Below, piece by piece: positions 43,679-54,112 of a DNA stretch of 64,000 nucleotides. Each line of letters opens with the position of its first letter. Positions within the stretch are counted from its first letter, which is position 1. The notes beneath the pieces are model-generated. The model was given only the letters and a program-made list of their open reading frames with translations. It made no database searches and was not told the origin of the DNA. Source of the stretch: Drechmeria coniospora (lineage: Eukaryota > Ascomycota > Sordariomycetes > Hypocreales > Ophiocordycipitaceae); assembly GCF_001625195.1 (NCBI RefSeq), contig NC_054391.1:4289157-4353156 (forward strand), read 5' to 3'. The translations under genes were made by a program, and so were the position numbers.

Positions 43679-44233
43679 GTTGTTCGGACGACTTGCGCGT
43701 GCGGCGAGGTCGCGGAGAACAACCGTTGTCGACGGTTGGCGTTGGATGCTGCTTGGATGGCCAAATCAGGCTTTCAATGACCAAAGTAGCTCCCGCGTGG
43801 TGGTGTGATGGCTTGGGTGGTGCGAAGCTGGCATTTGCGTTTCGATTTCGATGAAAGGACGAGTGCGTGGCGAATGGAGCGAGTGAATGAATGAATACTA
43901 GGCGGTTGGTTGGCGTGGATGAAGGTTGAGGAACAGAGCTAGGTTCGTTGTGGGGTCGCTGGACTTGGGAGTTTGCAAATCACCCAACCATAATTCGCAG
44001 TAGTACTTGCGGTGACGGTACAGGTACTCACCCAACTATCACCTCCTAATAAGCACTGTAATACAGTATGTACCAACCAAGCGAGTGCCCAGTACGGATA
44101 CGAATACTTACATTACTGCATTATTAGCTGTGCCGGCGCGCCTAAATGTGCGCCTACAGTACCAGCGTGGGCGGACGCAGCACTGTAACGAACACATTGA
44201 CTACAGCGCCTCCAATGCTGGTGTGAGGATCGC
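43679..44233. other. Intergenic region upstream of SR140
   Basis: Promoter side of SR140 with a few TACTTGCGGT and GTAC words near 44000-44090. No gene seen. Confidence 0.5.
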
Positions 44234-45628
44234 CTACTTCTTCTCCCGCTCCTCTCTCAATATCATTCCTGCATGTCCCCCTCTGCTGCCATCTCTCGTC
44301 ATCAATCCATTGTACCCGCCGTTCACATAGTGGCCGACGCCGTCGTCGTCAACATCTTTCCATTTCCATTTCCTCCCCAGCTCTCCGCCGCTACCCAGCA
44401 TGCAATCGACGATCCTCTCGCCGACAACGGGAAGGAACTTGAATCCGTGACCGCTATCTCCTGTCGCGATGAAGAGGCCCTTCCAGCCTGGGTGCCAGTC
44501 CACGAGCCAGTCCCCGTCAGCAGTGTCCGAGTACCAGCAGAGCCTCGTCTCCTTCCACGGTCGAGTTTCGAGCCCTTTGACGGGCGAGAGGTCCTTGAGC
44601 CCGCGACGGAGGTCGACGTCGGCTTCCTCCGGGAGCCCTTGGGCGCCGCCATTCCGTTCCGTCACCGGCCGAGACGTCACGAATGGTTTGCGCTCCGAGG
44701 AAGGGGACGGAGGCAACGCATTCGTCACGAGTTCCGGGTTGAGATAGCCGAAACCGTGTCGGGCGACCTTGAGCACCCTGTCCCGCGGGGGGATGATGAA
44801 GAGTCCGGAGGAGAGGTTGAGGACGACAGGCTGCTTCGCCAGCACCGCAAGTTCATCCTCTGCGATATCCACGTATGCCAACGCGTGACCCGTCGCTTCC
44901 ACTCGCCCCCGAAGATCGATAAGCTCGCCCGTCCAAGCACCCGCGGCGACGAGGACCACGTCGCCTCGCACGACGACGCCGTCGGACAGCTGGGCGCCCA
45001 CCACTTTGTCGCCCACCGTCTCGAGCTTCATAACTTGGCCGTCGACAAATCGAACACGGTTCGTCTCCATGACACGGTCGTAGAGCCATTTCATGCCTTT
45101 TCCGGCATCCGCCCAGCCGGATAGTTTGTTGAGATAACCCCAGTCGCCGCAGTGGCCATCGACCGTCAGAAGCTCCTTCACCGCCTCCCTGCTCTCGAGC
45201 CTCTGGATGCTCTCCGTCGGAAGCCCCTCCTTTGCCGCGTAATCGACGACGTTCTCCCAGCTCTCCCTGGTATAGTCCATGCTCGACTTTGTCCCCGCCG
45301 GAACGTCCATCGGCAAGTTGGCCGTCAGCACGAATCCAGACTCCGTATAACGTCCCTGACCGCCGAGCTCATCCGCTCCCTGCCTTCTCCATTCTTGCTG
45401 CGCCAGTGTTGCCAGTGCCGTGTAGTGGGGGTCGGCGTAGTCCGCTCTGATGATCCTCGACGAGTCGACGCTTGCGGAATCCCTGGGAGGGAACTCTCCC
45501 CGAGCATTATCAACAACAGTGATGGCCGTCTTGGCGAACAGCTGCCGCTTGGTCAGTGCCCATGCCGTGCTGAGGCCAAAGACTCCCGAGCCGATGACGA
45601 GAATGGACGTCGGCGGCGCTTCTTCCAT
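44234..45628 (-). CDS. FAD-dependent amine oxidase (saccharopine/fructosyl-amino-acid oxidase type)
   Basis: A 464-residue single-exon frame of the D-amino-acid-oxidase superfamily. The FAD dinucleotide-binding motif is G13-x-G15-x2-G18 (VIGSGVFGLS). SSRIIRADYADPHYTALA is the Arg-containing segment where MSOX/amadoriase enzymes attach FAD near the ring. The C-terminal RLCWYSDTADGDWLVDWHP and ATGDSGHGFKFLPVVG blocks match fungal L-saccharopine oxidase and fructosyl-amino-acid oxidase. The usual covalent-FAD cysteine position in this superfamily precedes the Gly-His-Gly-Phe-Lys-like block; in this protein the Cys in LCWYSDT is the candidate. The cited enzymes act in pipecolate synthesis or deglycation; which substrate applies here cannot be read from sequence alone. 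No PTS1 is obvious (ends EEREKK). Confidence 0.88.
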   Translation of the reverse strand: MEEAPPTSILVIGSGVFGLSTAWALTKRQLFAKTAITVVDNARGEFPPRDSASVDSSRIIRADYADPHYTALATLAQQEWRRQGADELGGQGRYTESGFVLTANLPMDVPAGTKSSMDYTRESWENVVDYAAKEGLPTESIQRLESREAVKELLTVDGHCGDWGYLNKLSGWADAGKGMKWLYDRVMETNRVRFVDGQVMKLETVGDKVVGAQLSDGVVVRGDVVLVAAGAWTGELIDLRGRVEATGHALAYVDIAEDELAVLAKQPVVLNLSSGLFIIPPRDRVLKVARHGFGYLNPELVTNALPPSPSSERKPFVTSRPVTERNGGAQGLPEEADVDLRRGLKDLSPVKGLETRPWKETRLCWYSDTADGDWLVDWHPGWKGLFIATGDSGHGFKFLPVVGERIVDCMLGSGGELGRKWKWKDVDDDGVGHYVNGGYNGLMTRDGSRGGHAGMILREEREKK

Positions 45629-46732
45629 TTGCGAGCTTCGTTCGTACGTCGGTGAGACTGCTGGATGCCCGTAGTATTAATGAGTATAGCTTGTTCAACT
45701 AGATACTACTGCCCATCGTTTGGTTGACGAGAGAGGGGTAATTATCAATACCCATCACCGTTCTGATGGTGGGGCAACCGATCATCGGAGCGAGCATCGA
45801 GGCCATCATGTCCTCATCCTCACGCCCTTCGCTAGTCATGTGGGTACCTGCATTTTGGCACCGCATGATCGTCTCGTCATTTTAATCGCTCCCTACTTGT
45901 AATTGTGCTTGTCTTACTGCTTGCTTGTACTGCACTCCGTAGACCTTTGGAAGTTCCGCCAGTATTATTCACACGCACAGCGGCGTCGGGCAATAACACT
46001 TCGTTTTCACCAGCAGCGAGTGCAACCTAATACCATCGACCCAAGCAGAACCAGTCTGCCCGCCATCGGCTCGCACTTGTTCGTAGGTATAGTGGCAGCA
46101 GAGCTCACAAGATCGGAAACTGTCATAAGAGGACTGTTGAATAGATATGGCTATCTGAGGGTCACGCAACGATGCGCAACATCTTGTAAAGGCAACAGGC
46201 AATCGAAATGAGAGCCGCAACAAGACAAGCAAGCAGAGTAGCATTTCAACCAAGTCCAGCAAACTTCTCAGCCGAGCCATATGTCGAGCTGACGAGTTTC
46301 GCTCCGCACCCACCTCCATCCGGACCGTCGTTCGAGACGCGTCCTCTCCTCTTCAGTGTCAACAGCTTGACTTTGTGTCCACCCGAAAGCATTAACGCGG
46401 CACCGTAGGGGTAGCTGGCTACTCCTCGAGCCCATGAGCAATCTATGTGAAGTTGGGGGATGTGTAGTCTTCTTTTCGCCGAACCGAGTCTTTCGCTGAA
46501 AACCAAATCATCCTCCCTTCCGTGCCAACGCCAATGCAATGCATAAAGAGAAAATGATACACGAACGCTCCGCGTCACGTTCCGGCTGTGGCCCGCCGGA
46601 AAGCAGAGCGTCCTAGTCGAGAAAAGCAATCGTTGGTATCATGGTCGACGGTCTATTCATACAAACCGGAAAAGTCAAAAAAGGAATGCCGGAGCATCGT
46701 GGCATCGCGCCTCGGTCAGGCCTCGTATGCGT
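45629..46732. other. Intergenic region, no supported gene
   Basis: About 1.1 kb between the oxidase start and the TBP stop. It holds the oxidase promoter and TBP 3' region. No recognisable coding frame. Confidence 0.5.
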
Positions 46733-47671
46733 CTAAACCTTTCGGAAGTCTGGTGGGCAGGAAGCGTCAGCGGGCAGGCCTGGTCGCGGCGTGGGAGGGC
46801 GGAACAAACCTTGCAGCACCGGGTAGATCATCTCGAAGGCCTGGTAGATCTCCTCGCGAACCTTGGCGCCTGTGAGGACGATTTTGCCGCTGACGAAGAT
46901 CAGGAGCACAATCTTGGGCTTGATCATGCGGTAGATGAGACCAGGGAACAGCTCGGGCTCGTAGGAGCTAAAGTTGTGGTGGCGCGAGGCGAGACCTTCG
47001 AGACGAATGGGGAACTTGATGTCGCAAGATCCGACAATGTTCTGAATCTTGAAGTCGGTAAACTTGGCGTTGAAACCGAGCTTCTGAATGATGCGGGCAT
47101 ATTTGCGGGAGGCAAGCTTCGAGTCGTCCTCGGACTTGGCACCAGTCACGACCATCTTGCCGCTGGCGAAGATGAGGGCAGTCGTCTTGGGCTCGCGGAT
47201 ACGCATGATGACAGCGGCGAAACGCTGAATCGAGGGGTCAGCGGTGGGAGGCAGACGAGCGGTGATGGGTAGAAGCGTACCTTGGGGTTGTACTCGGCGT
47301 TACGGGCGTGAAGCGCAATCGTCTTGAGATCGAGACGACAGTCAAGATTGACAGTCGCGACGATGTTCCTTGAAGACTGTTAAGCATCACTCGAACAACG
47401 TCCGTTGCCCACACTCGAGTACATACTGCAGAGTAGGAGTGATGCCGCTAGGGCCTTGCGAAGCCGCGGGCGTGGCAGCGGGAGTGGCGGGAGTCACCCC
47501 ATTTCCGTTCGCCGCCTGCTGGCCGTTGGCGGCTCGCTGGTTGGCTTCGCCACCGTTGTTCGGTGGAGGAAACTCGTTGGTGGCTCCCGGGAAGGAGAGC
47601 GAGCCGGGTGCGGTGAAGGCTTTCGCCTGCGCAGCATTGGAGGGGTGCGTTTGGATACCTTCCATCATCAT
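46733..47671 (-). CDS. tbp1: TATA-box-binding protein
   Basis: Exons 47671-47427, 47368-47281, 47224-46810 and 46749-46733 give 254 residues. TBP nucleates transcription by RNA polymerases I, II and III as part of TFIID, SL1-like and TFIIIB complexes. The N-terminus [19 protein letters not shown] and the Pro/Ala/Thr-rich linker are variable, as usual. The two saddle repeats are near-invariant: [58 protein letters not shown], then [34 protein letters not shown] and the EMIYPVL end. The last exon contributes only DFRKV and the stop. Donors are GTATGT, GTACGC and GTTTGT. The ATG codons at 47671, 47668 and 47665 are in tandem; the true start could be any of the three. Confidence 0.97.
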
Positions 47672-49994
47672 AGTGGCCAACTTTCAAACCCAGATGAACG
47701 AGGCGCTGAGGACGAGCAGATCTACGGCAAAAGTTAGCGAATGATCGACAACCCCCCCGAGGAAAGAATGGCACCGGGCCTGGGCGTGCTGTGACGTGTC
47801 CGGGGAGATGCGGGAGAGAAAAGAGCAGAGAGAGTGTGAGAGTAGTGGATTCGAAAACAAAGTGGCTCGCTCCCGTGCTCAACTGCCCAGGCTGCAGCCG
47901 GTCCGCAGCCGGGCCAGCATATCGGGCACGACAGCTTGAACAGGGCAACCGAACGGGTGTGGGGAAGCAGAAGAAGAAGACGAGGTGCAATCGGCCAACG
48001 GAGTAGCGGCACCTACCACGTGCGGGAGATGAACAAGCGAATGTCTCCCCTACAGAATGATTGCCCAAGCGAACCGACTTCTGGATCTTGAACGCAACCC
48101 GACGAGTCGCAGCAAGATATCCTCCAGAGGGGTTTCGGTCGTCGGCGGAGCGGATGGGATCGCGGTGGTGCTCGCAATCGAGGGCGCAACGACGGTACTC
48201 GAAAATCTCGTGCAATTCAAATCAAATTTTTTTTCTTGTTTGGTTTGTTTGGTTTGTTCTATTGTTGTCTACGCGCGCGCAACGACCCGATGGCGACGGA
48301 CAACGATGTATTATTTCGCTTTTCTGTCTTCGTCGGCGTCAACGAGGTCGTTTGCACAGAGGGGGCGACGGCTCCAGAGCGAGAACGTATTCCAGTTCTC
48401 GTCGAGGGTGCCTGATATCGCGGGAGGAAAAAAAAAAGGTCGGACGCCAGTCGACCGGAGAGAGGGCAAGGCTCACTCGCTTTCCAGGGACCACGCGCTC
48501 GCTGCGCCGATAGAGAGAGGACGACGAAAGGCCTTTCGCGGGACGATGCAGCGATGCAGGTCTTGCGAAAAGTGCGTCTGGCGATGCAGAAGTGAGAGTG
48601 AGGTTTGTTCGAGGAGGTCGAAGCCCGTCCGAATTAGTCAGAGTGGGGCGTGACGTCTTCAGCAGAGGAGAGAGAAAAATTTTCTGAGGTGTGGCCGACG
48701 TATGTGGGAGGTACGTGAGGCCACCAGGTCATCAGACTTCCGCACAAGAGCTGCGGAACACGCGGGCTGGGGGATGCCTGGGTACTTATAATTTTGGCAT
48801 TCCCCGACCCACGCCATTCTCCCAGGCAACAATTTGTCTCGTGGCGCCGCCGGACCCAGGCTAGACCGGGCTAAGGACGGCGCTAAGAAAATTTGCAGCC
48901 AATCACGCGCCGGGAGCCGATGGTTTTATCTCCTTTTTTTTCGCCATGCAACCCAGTTCGGACTCGAAGCGCCGTCGAGGTACCTCCATATCAGAGGCGG
49001 GGCGGAGGTACCTGCTGGAACCGAAGGAGTTCGCTGCGCTCCGGTCCAGGGCACGGACAAGCCCTCGGCCAGCCCTCGGACACGTTCCTTTGGCGGTGCT
49101 GGTGTGGTGCTGGTGTGGTGCTGGTGTCGTGTCGGTGTCGTGTCGGTGCTGGAGCCTGTGCTTGGTGCCGGCCCTGTTCTGGCTTTTCCGCCATCCATCC
49201 ATCCCATTCTTTTGCCTTCACCCTCCGTCCGTCCTTCATTGCTCGTCCGCGGAGCACATTTCTCATCGGCCCAAACGAGCCAGCTCACTCGACTTCTCCC
49301 CCTCCCCCCTTCCCTTCCTCGTTGCATTTCCTGCCATCCGTCACACCGTCGGATGGCTGCCTGCGTATCGAATCGGGGCCAAGAGTCGCATCATCGGATT
49401 CTCGTATTCGACGCTGTCGATCCGGTCTCGAGACGGCCACGACGGCGACGATTACGACGGCGAGCGACGGCAACTCCTCGACGACGAATCAATGGGCGGA
49501 TGCACCTTGCCGCTGCGACGACGCTGGATACTGAGCAGGGAAGGGGGGCGAAGGCCTGGGGGCTGGAAATTATGGACCTTTGGTTTGTGGTTGGCCGCGT
49601 CGCGCCGCTCCTGGGCCTCCCCTATCCACCGCTGCCGCCCTGAATTTGCCTCCCTTACTCGACAGGCCTCCCTTTGCACACGTCGAGAACGGCGGATACG
49701 CGGTCTGAAACATTCTCTGCCCCTGAGATCATGCAGCGCCGGTGAAAGCTGCTGACGCGTCCAGTCATGAGCCGGCAGCAAAGGACGGTTCGGAAAGCGA
49801 ATTGCTCGTGCTTGTCCGCTGCCGAGAGCATCCATCTGAGTCCTCGCGGCAGTGCGAGGGATGGAGATGGCTTGCTCTCTGCGCTCTGCGTACGGGCATT
49901 CGCAAGTCGGGTCGTACCGAGTTCATGCGAGCTCCTGGGCCCTTTTTAAAATAGACACGGCGACGACTTGCTACGGTAGGTGGGTGGATGAATG

Positions 49995-50072
49995 GGTGAC
50001 CGTGTGGGCGAGTGTGGGTGGGTGTGGGTGAGTGTGGGTGAGTGTGGGTGAGTGTGGGTGAGTGGGCGAGAG
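49995..50072. repeat. 10-bp minisatellite (GTGTGGGTGA)
   Basis: About six head-to-tail copies of GTGTGGGTGA with one GTGTGGGTGG variant, flanked by degenerate GTGGGCGAG units. In gene-free DNA. G-rich on the plus strand. Confidence 0.9.
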
Positions 50073-50799
50073 AGGGTGAGTCATGGATGAACGTGCATGG
50101 TTGGTATTGGCCCTGTTGGTCCAACCGTTTGTCGTGCGCGGCCCCCGTCAGACATTCGCTGTTTGCGTGTTCTGAGTGGCTGACAGCCGAAGTTGCGATA
50201 CTTGGCGCCTCGTCCTTCCTCATCCATCGGTGGGCCTCGAAATCCGTCGCCATCATCCGCTCGAGTCGAACTGGCCAAGTTGACCTTTGTCGCGAACCTA
50301 CAAATTTGGCCAGGAGGCTCCGTCAATCGCCTCTCCGCAGTCTTACTCGCTTTTTTGCTCCTTGCCAACCCGTTGCGAGTCCGACGGCTGCTCGTTCAAT
50401 CTGAAGCGGCGACGGTGGAAAAATTCTGCCGAGGCGTGGGGAAGTACCGGTACGTCGGCCTGCGAAGGTTCCGGCGTCGGATCTTGCTCGTGAAAGTACC
50501 CCGATAACAATTTTCTGCTCGGGGAACCTGTCGGCTTTTTCGGACTGCGTGTCATGCCAGGCTGGCGCCAACTTAACAAGCAACGCCACGCACACAAGCT
50601 ATGACGACATTTGATGCAACCACCAAGGTTCGAGTCCGACCGAATACGCGCAACTGATGGTAATACCGCACCGCAGATCACGAATCTTGACGAGTCGCAC
50701 GTGAGGGAGAATCTGACGCTGCGAGTGCTTGGACGACATTAGCCTTGGGCACGATCTGCCGATGGCAATTGCCATGGCTCTGCTAGAGTGGTACTACTG

Positions 50800-51660
50800 T
50801 GCCTACTGACTTTAAGGTAATAGTACCAAGCACTTAGGTACTGCCGTAAGTAATCACGTACTTGATGGTACGGAGTACTCCGTACTGTACAAGTAATTCT
50901 TGGTAAGTACTAAGTAGGTATTAAAGTAGGTGTACTGTAAGTAATAATAAAAGGTTTGTAGCTGCTGCGTTTATTTTCCGGTCGTAGCATTGCTCCAGGC
51001 ACCGAGAGTACTGTATTGCAGTGCATGCGCTCCGGACTGTACAGTAGGGAGGGCAGAGTAGAGTTCACTCCTACGGAGTAAGTACTTGTACCTGCATGCA
51101 TGTACGTAAGTACTAATGCAAGTAAGTACTTAAGTACCAGGTAAGTATAGAATTAGAACCTCATTGCGTTGAGGCACGGAGAACGGAGCAATGCCTAGGT
51201 ATCTACTCCGAACAGTAAGTACTCCGTTATGCCCAACTTAATACTACTTGTACTTAAGTAAGTACGGAGTACTTCGTACATGTACTTACATACTTACTCC
51301 GTACTGTACTTACTTGTACTGTAATACAACTACTGCAAGCATTACTGTACAATTACCTAGTACTCTGTATAGTACTCCGTATTGCTGTACTTGTAATACT
51401 ACTGTAAGTAGTACTTAAACACTGCACGTAAGTCTGGAGTATCTATTACTGTAGTACTCCGTACTAGGTACCTAGTAGTTGAGCAGGTTCTCCGCTACTG
51501 TAAATAGTTGTGCTGGAAGTACTCCGTACGCACACCCACTTGTGTACATGTACAAGCGCTTGCACCAATATTGCGCAACTGCTGCACTGCACGCAAGTAA
51601 CTGTACTTACTTAAAAGCTTATGTATACCAAGTTGTAAATGTACAGTAAGTAATGCTCGT
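50800..51660. repeat. TAC/GTA-rich repeat island, densest in window
   Basis: Nearly every 20-base stretch contains GTAC, TACTT, AAGTA or CGGAGTA. Perfect palindromic words such as GTACGGAGTACTCCGTAC (about 50868-50886) and TACTTAAGTA recur in both orientations. No frame survives. AT content is higher than in gene blocks. Confidence 0.8.
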
Positions 51661-52160
51661 TCTTAATTCATACCTAGTAGTTAGGTCCTTCAACCAGTCG
51701 GAACCCCCAATTCTACTCAAGTTTCGTGCAACAATGGCAATCATTGTCAATGAACCGGACTCGTATGCATTTCTTCGCGTCCTTCTGTCCTGTTCTTCTT
51801 CTAAATTTCTTTGGACCTTTACGCAATGGGCCCAAGGCCGGGCCAGCCGGCTTGCCGAGCCCTGGAACGAACGTGTGGAATGTCGTCCGCTCTCCCTCGA
51901 GACTCAACCAGCTCGCCGACATTCGCCAAGTGTCCAATACGCACAGTCAACGGCATTTTCCAAGAATGGCAAGTATGTACATGCATTTTATGTCAAACGA
52001 CAACCTTTGGACGCCCCTGCTCCCGCATGTTCCCTCACTAACAGCCAGCGCATGCCATCTAAGTATACCTGTCTATGTACAAGCCGAAGCCGAGCAAAGC
52101 TGCCCAATGCCATGCCTTTCTGCCGAGCCGTAACCGATGCCAACACGAGGGAGGGATCGA

Positions 52161-54112
52161 TCAGGTCATGTAGTACTTGGGTCCCTCGCCTCCTTGGGGC
52201 ACCTGCCAGTTAATGTCCTGCTGGGGCGCCTTGATGTCGCACGTCTTGCAGTGTATGCAGCTGTCCCGCGGCCGGTTAGCAGTCCGTCGTCGGCGACGAG
52301 GCGGAATGGCAGCACTCACTTTTGGGCGTTGATCTGGAAGCGCACTCCGTGAGGCTTCGTGTCGTCCTCGATGTACTCGTACACGCCGGCGGGGCAGAAC
52401 CGATTCTCGAGGCCCTTGAAAGCGGGGTACGCCTTGTCGGCGTGCGCGTCCCAATCCTTGACCTGCAGGTGAACCGGCTGATCCTCCTCGTGGTTCGTTC
52501 CGGTGCGGGACACGCTCGTGAGGATGTCGAAGCTGATCTTGCCGTCGGGCTTCTCGTACTCGATCTTGCTGAACTGGTCCGCCGGCTTCGTGGCCTCGTG
52601 GTCGGTCGTCCTGTGGCTCAGCGTCCACGGCACGCGACCCTTGAGGATGTAGGCCTCGAGGCCGGAGTAGAGGACGCCGCCGTAGAGGCCGAGGGGGTTG
52701 TGGAACGACGGGCGCATGTTGCGCACCTCCCTGAGCTCCTTCCAGATGGACGACTTGCGGAGCGACTCTTCGTAGTCGTAGAGGAAGAGCGTCCCCTCGT
52801 TCGACTGGCTCAGGGCCGTCCAGGCGGCCTCGGCCGCGAGCATGCCCGACTTCATGGCGTTGTGGGTGCCCTTGACCTTGGGCACGTTGACGAAGCCGGC
52901 CGAGTCGCCGATGAGGGCGCCGCCGGGAAAGGCGACCTTGGGGATCGACTGGAAGCCGCCCTCGATGAGGGAGCGAGCGCCGTAGGAGATGCACTTGCCG
53001 CCCTCGAGGACCTTTCTGAACAGCGGGTGGTGCTTGAGCTTCTGGAACTCCTGGTAGGGCGAGAGCCATGGGTTTTCGTAGTCGAGCGAGACGACGAGGC
53101 CGAGGCTCACGAGATTGTCGCCAAAGTGGTACATGAAGGAGCCGCCGTAGACGTCCCTCGGCAGAGGGTAGCCCATGGAGTGGACGATCAGGCCCTTCTG
53201 AAACTTGGCCGGGTCCACCTCCCAGACCTCCTTGATTCCCAGGCCGTAGGTCTGATGCTGGCTGTTCTGCCTCAGGTCGAACTTGCTGATGACCTGCTTG
53301 CTCAGGCTGCCGTGGCAGCCCTCGCCGAACATGGTGACGCGGGCGTGAAACTCCATGCCGCGCTCGAACGTGTCCTTGGGCTTCCCGTCCCGGCCGATGC
53401 CCAGGTCGTTGGTGGCGACACCCTTGACGGAGCCGTCGGCGTCGTAGAGGACCTCGGCGGCGGCGAAGCCGGGGTAGACCTCGACGCCGACCTCCTCGGC
53501 CCGCTCGCCTAGCCACTTGACGAACTGGTTCAGGCTGACGATGTAGTTGCCGTGGTTGCTCATCTGCGGGGGGGCCGGGATCGGGATGGCGGCCGTCTTG
53601 GTGAGGAATCGCATCTTGTCGGTGCCGGCGGCCGTCGCGTGCTCGAACCGGTTGGGGTTCGACTCGTCCAGCCAGTCGGGGATGAGCTCGTTGATGGACG
53701 ACGGCTGGATGACGGCACCCGAGAGGATGTGACCGCCGAGGTCGCCGGCTTTCTCCAGCACGAGGACGCGGAAGTCTTCGTTGCCCGCCTCGTTGGCGAG
53801 CTGCTTGAGCCGGATGGCGGCACTCAAGCCGGCGGGGCCGCCGCCGACGATGCACACGTCGACCTGGTCCGATTCGCGCTCCATGCTCGAAGGATCAAAC
53901 GAGGCCTCGGGGTCTGCCGCGCGCAAGCTCGCGCTGGTGCTCAAGGCGCGCAAACCAGGCATTGACCGGCACGCCGCCGGCGTTGCCTTGGCCATTCCGG
54001 ACGTCCGCGACACGGCTGGAGGACAGAGGGCCAGCCGCCGGCTCGGCCGCAACCTGGAGACGGCACGGGAGCTGCGCTGGACGCATCTCGACACAGGCAC
54101 GGGAGCAGGCAT
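52161..54112 (-). CDS. Electron transfer flavoprotein-ubiquinone oxidoreductase
   Basis: Exons 54112-52320 and 52260-52161 (59-base intron, GTGAGT...GACAG) give 630 residues, as expected for the mitochondrial enzyme. ETF-QO passes electrons from ETF, reduced by acyl-CoA and amino-acid dehydrogenases, to ubiquinone in the inner membrane. Residues 1-75 form an Arg/Ser/Ala-rich mitochondrial presequence. The FAD motif [15 protein letters not shown] is at ~87-100. The family blocks [34 protein letters not shown] and [20 protein letters not shown] are present. The 4Fe-4S cluster cysteines lie in [10 protein letters not shown] and in the last exon ([17 protein letters not shown]). Omitting the last exon removes three of the four cluster ligands. 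Divergent from the GH125 gene. Confidence 0.96.

Larger units (their letters stand above)
47672..52160. other. 4.5 kb gene desert between TBP and ETF-QO
   Basis: The first part is the TBP promoter and 5' leader, possibly with a leader intron. 49080-49170 has tandem GGTGCTGGTGT and GTGTCGTGTCG words. 50000-50070 is a 10-bp GTGTGGGTGA array. 50800-51660 is a TAC/GTA island. Frames at 48834-49755 and 51653-52213 are open by composition and lack domains, family content and splice partners, so I do not annotate genes here. Confidence 0.55.

Noticed and set aside
48834..49755. Two overlapping 269-residue plus-strand frames
   Set aside because: Contain Cys/Trp/Val runs caused by the GGTGCTGGTGT array, with no domain and no splice partners.
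50625..50650. B-box-like GGTTCGAGTCC
   Set aside because: Flanking bases do not form a T-stem and no A-box lies at the right distance.
51653..52213. 186-residue plus-strand frame next to ETF-QO
   Set aside because: Overlaps the last ETF-QO exon on the opposite strand, competes with another frame of equal quality, and shows no family content.
52322..53512. 396-residue plus-strand open frame opposite ETF-QO
   Set aside because: Exact antisense shadow of the well-supported ETF-QO exon; its Val/Leu/Asp/Gly-rich content is the usual result of reading GC-rich coding DNA backwards.
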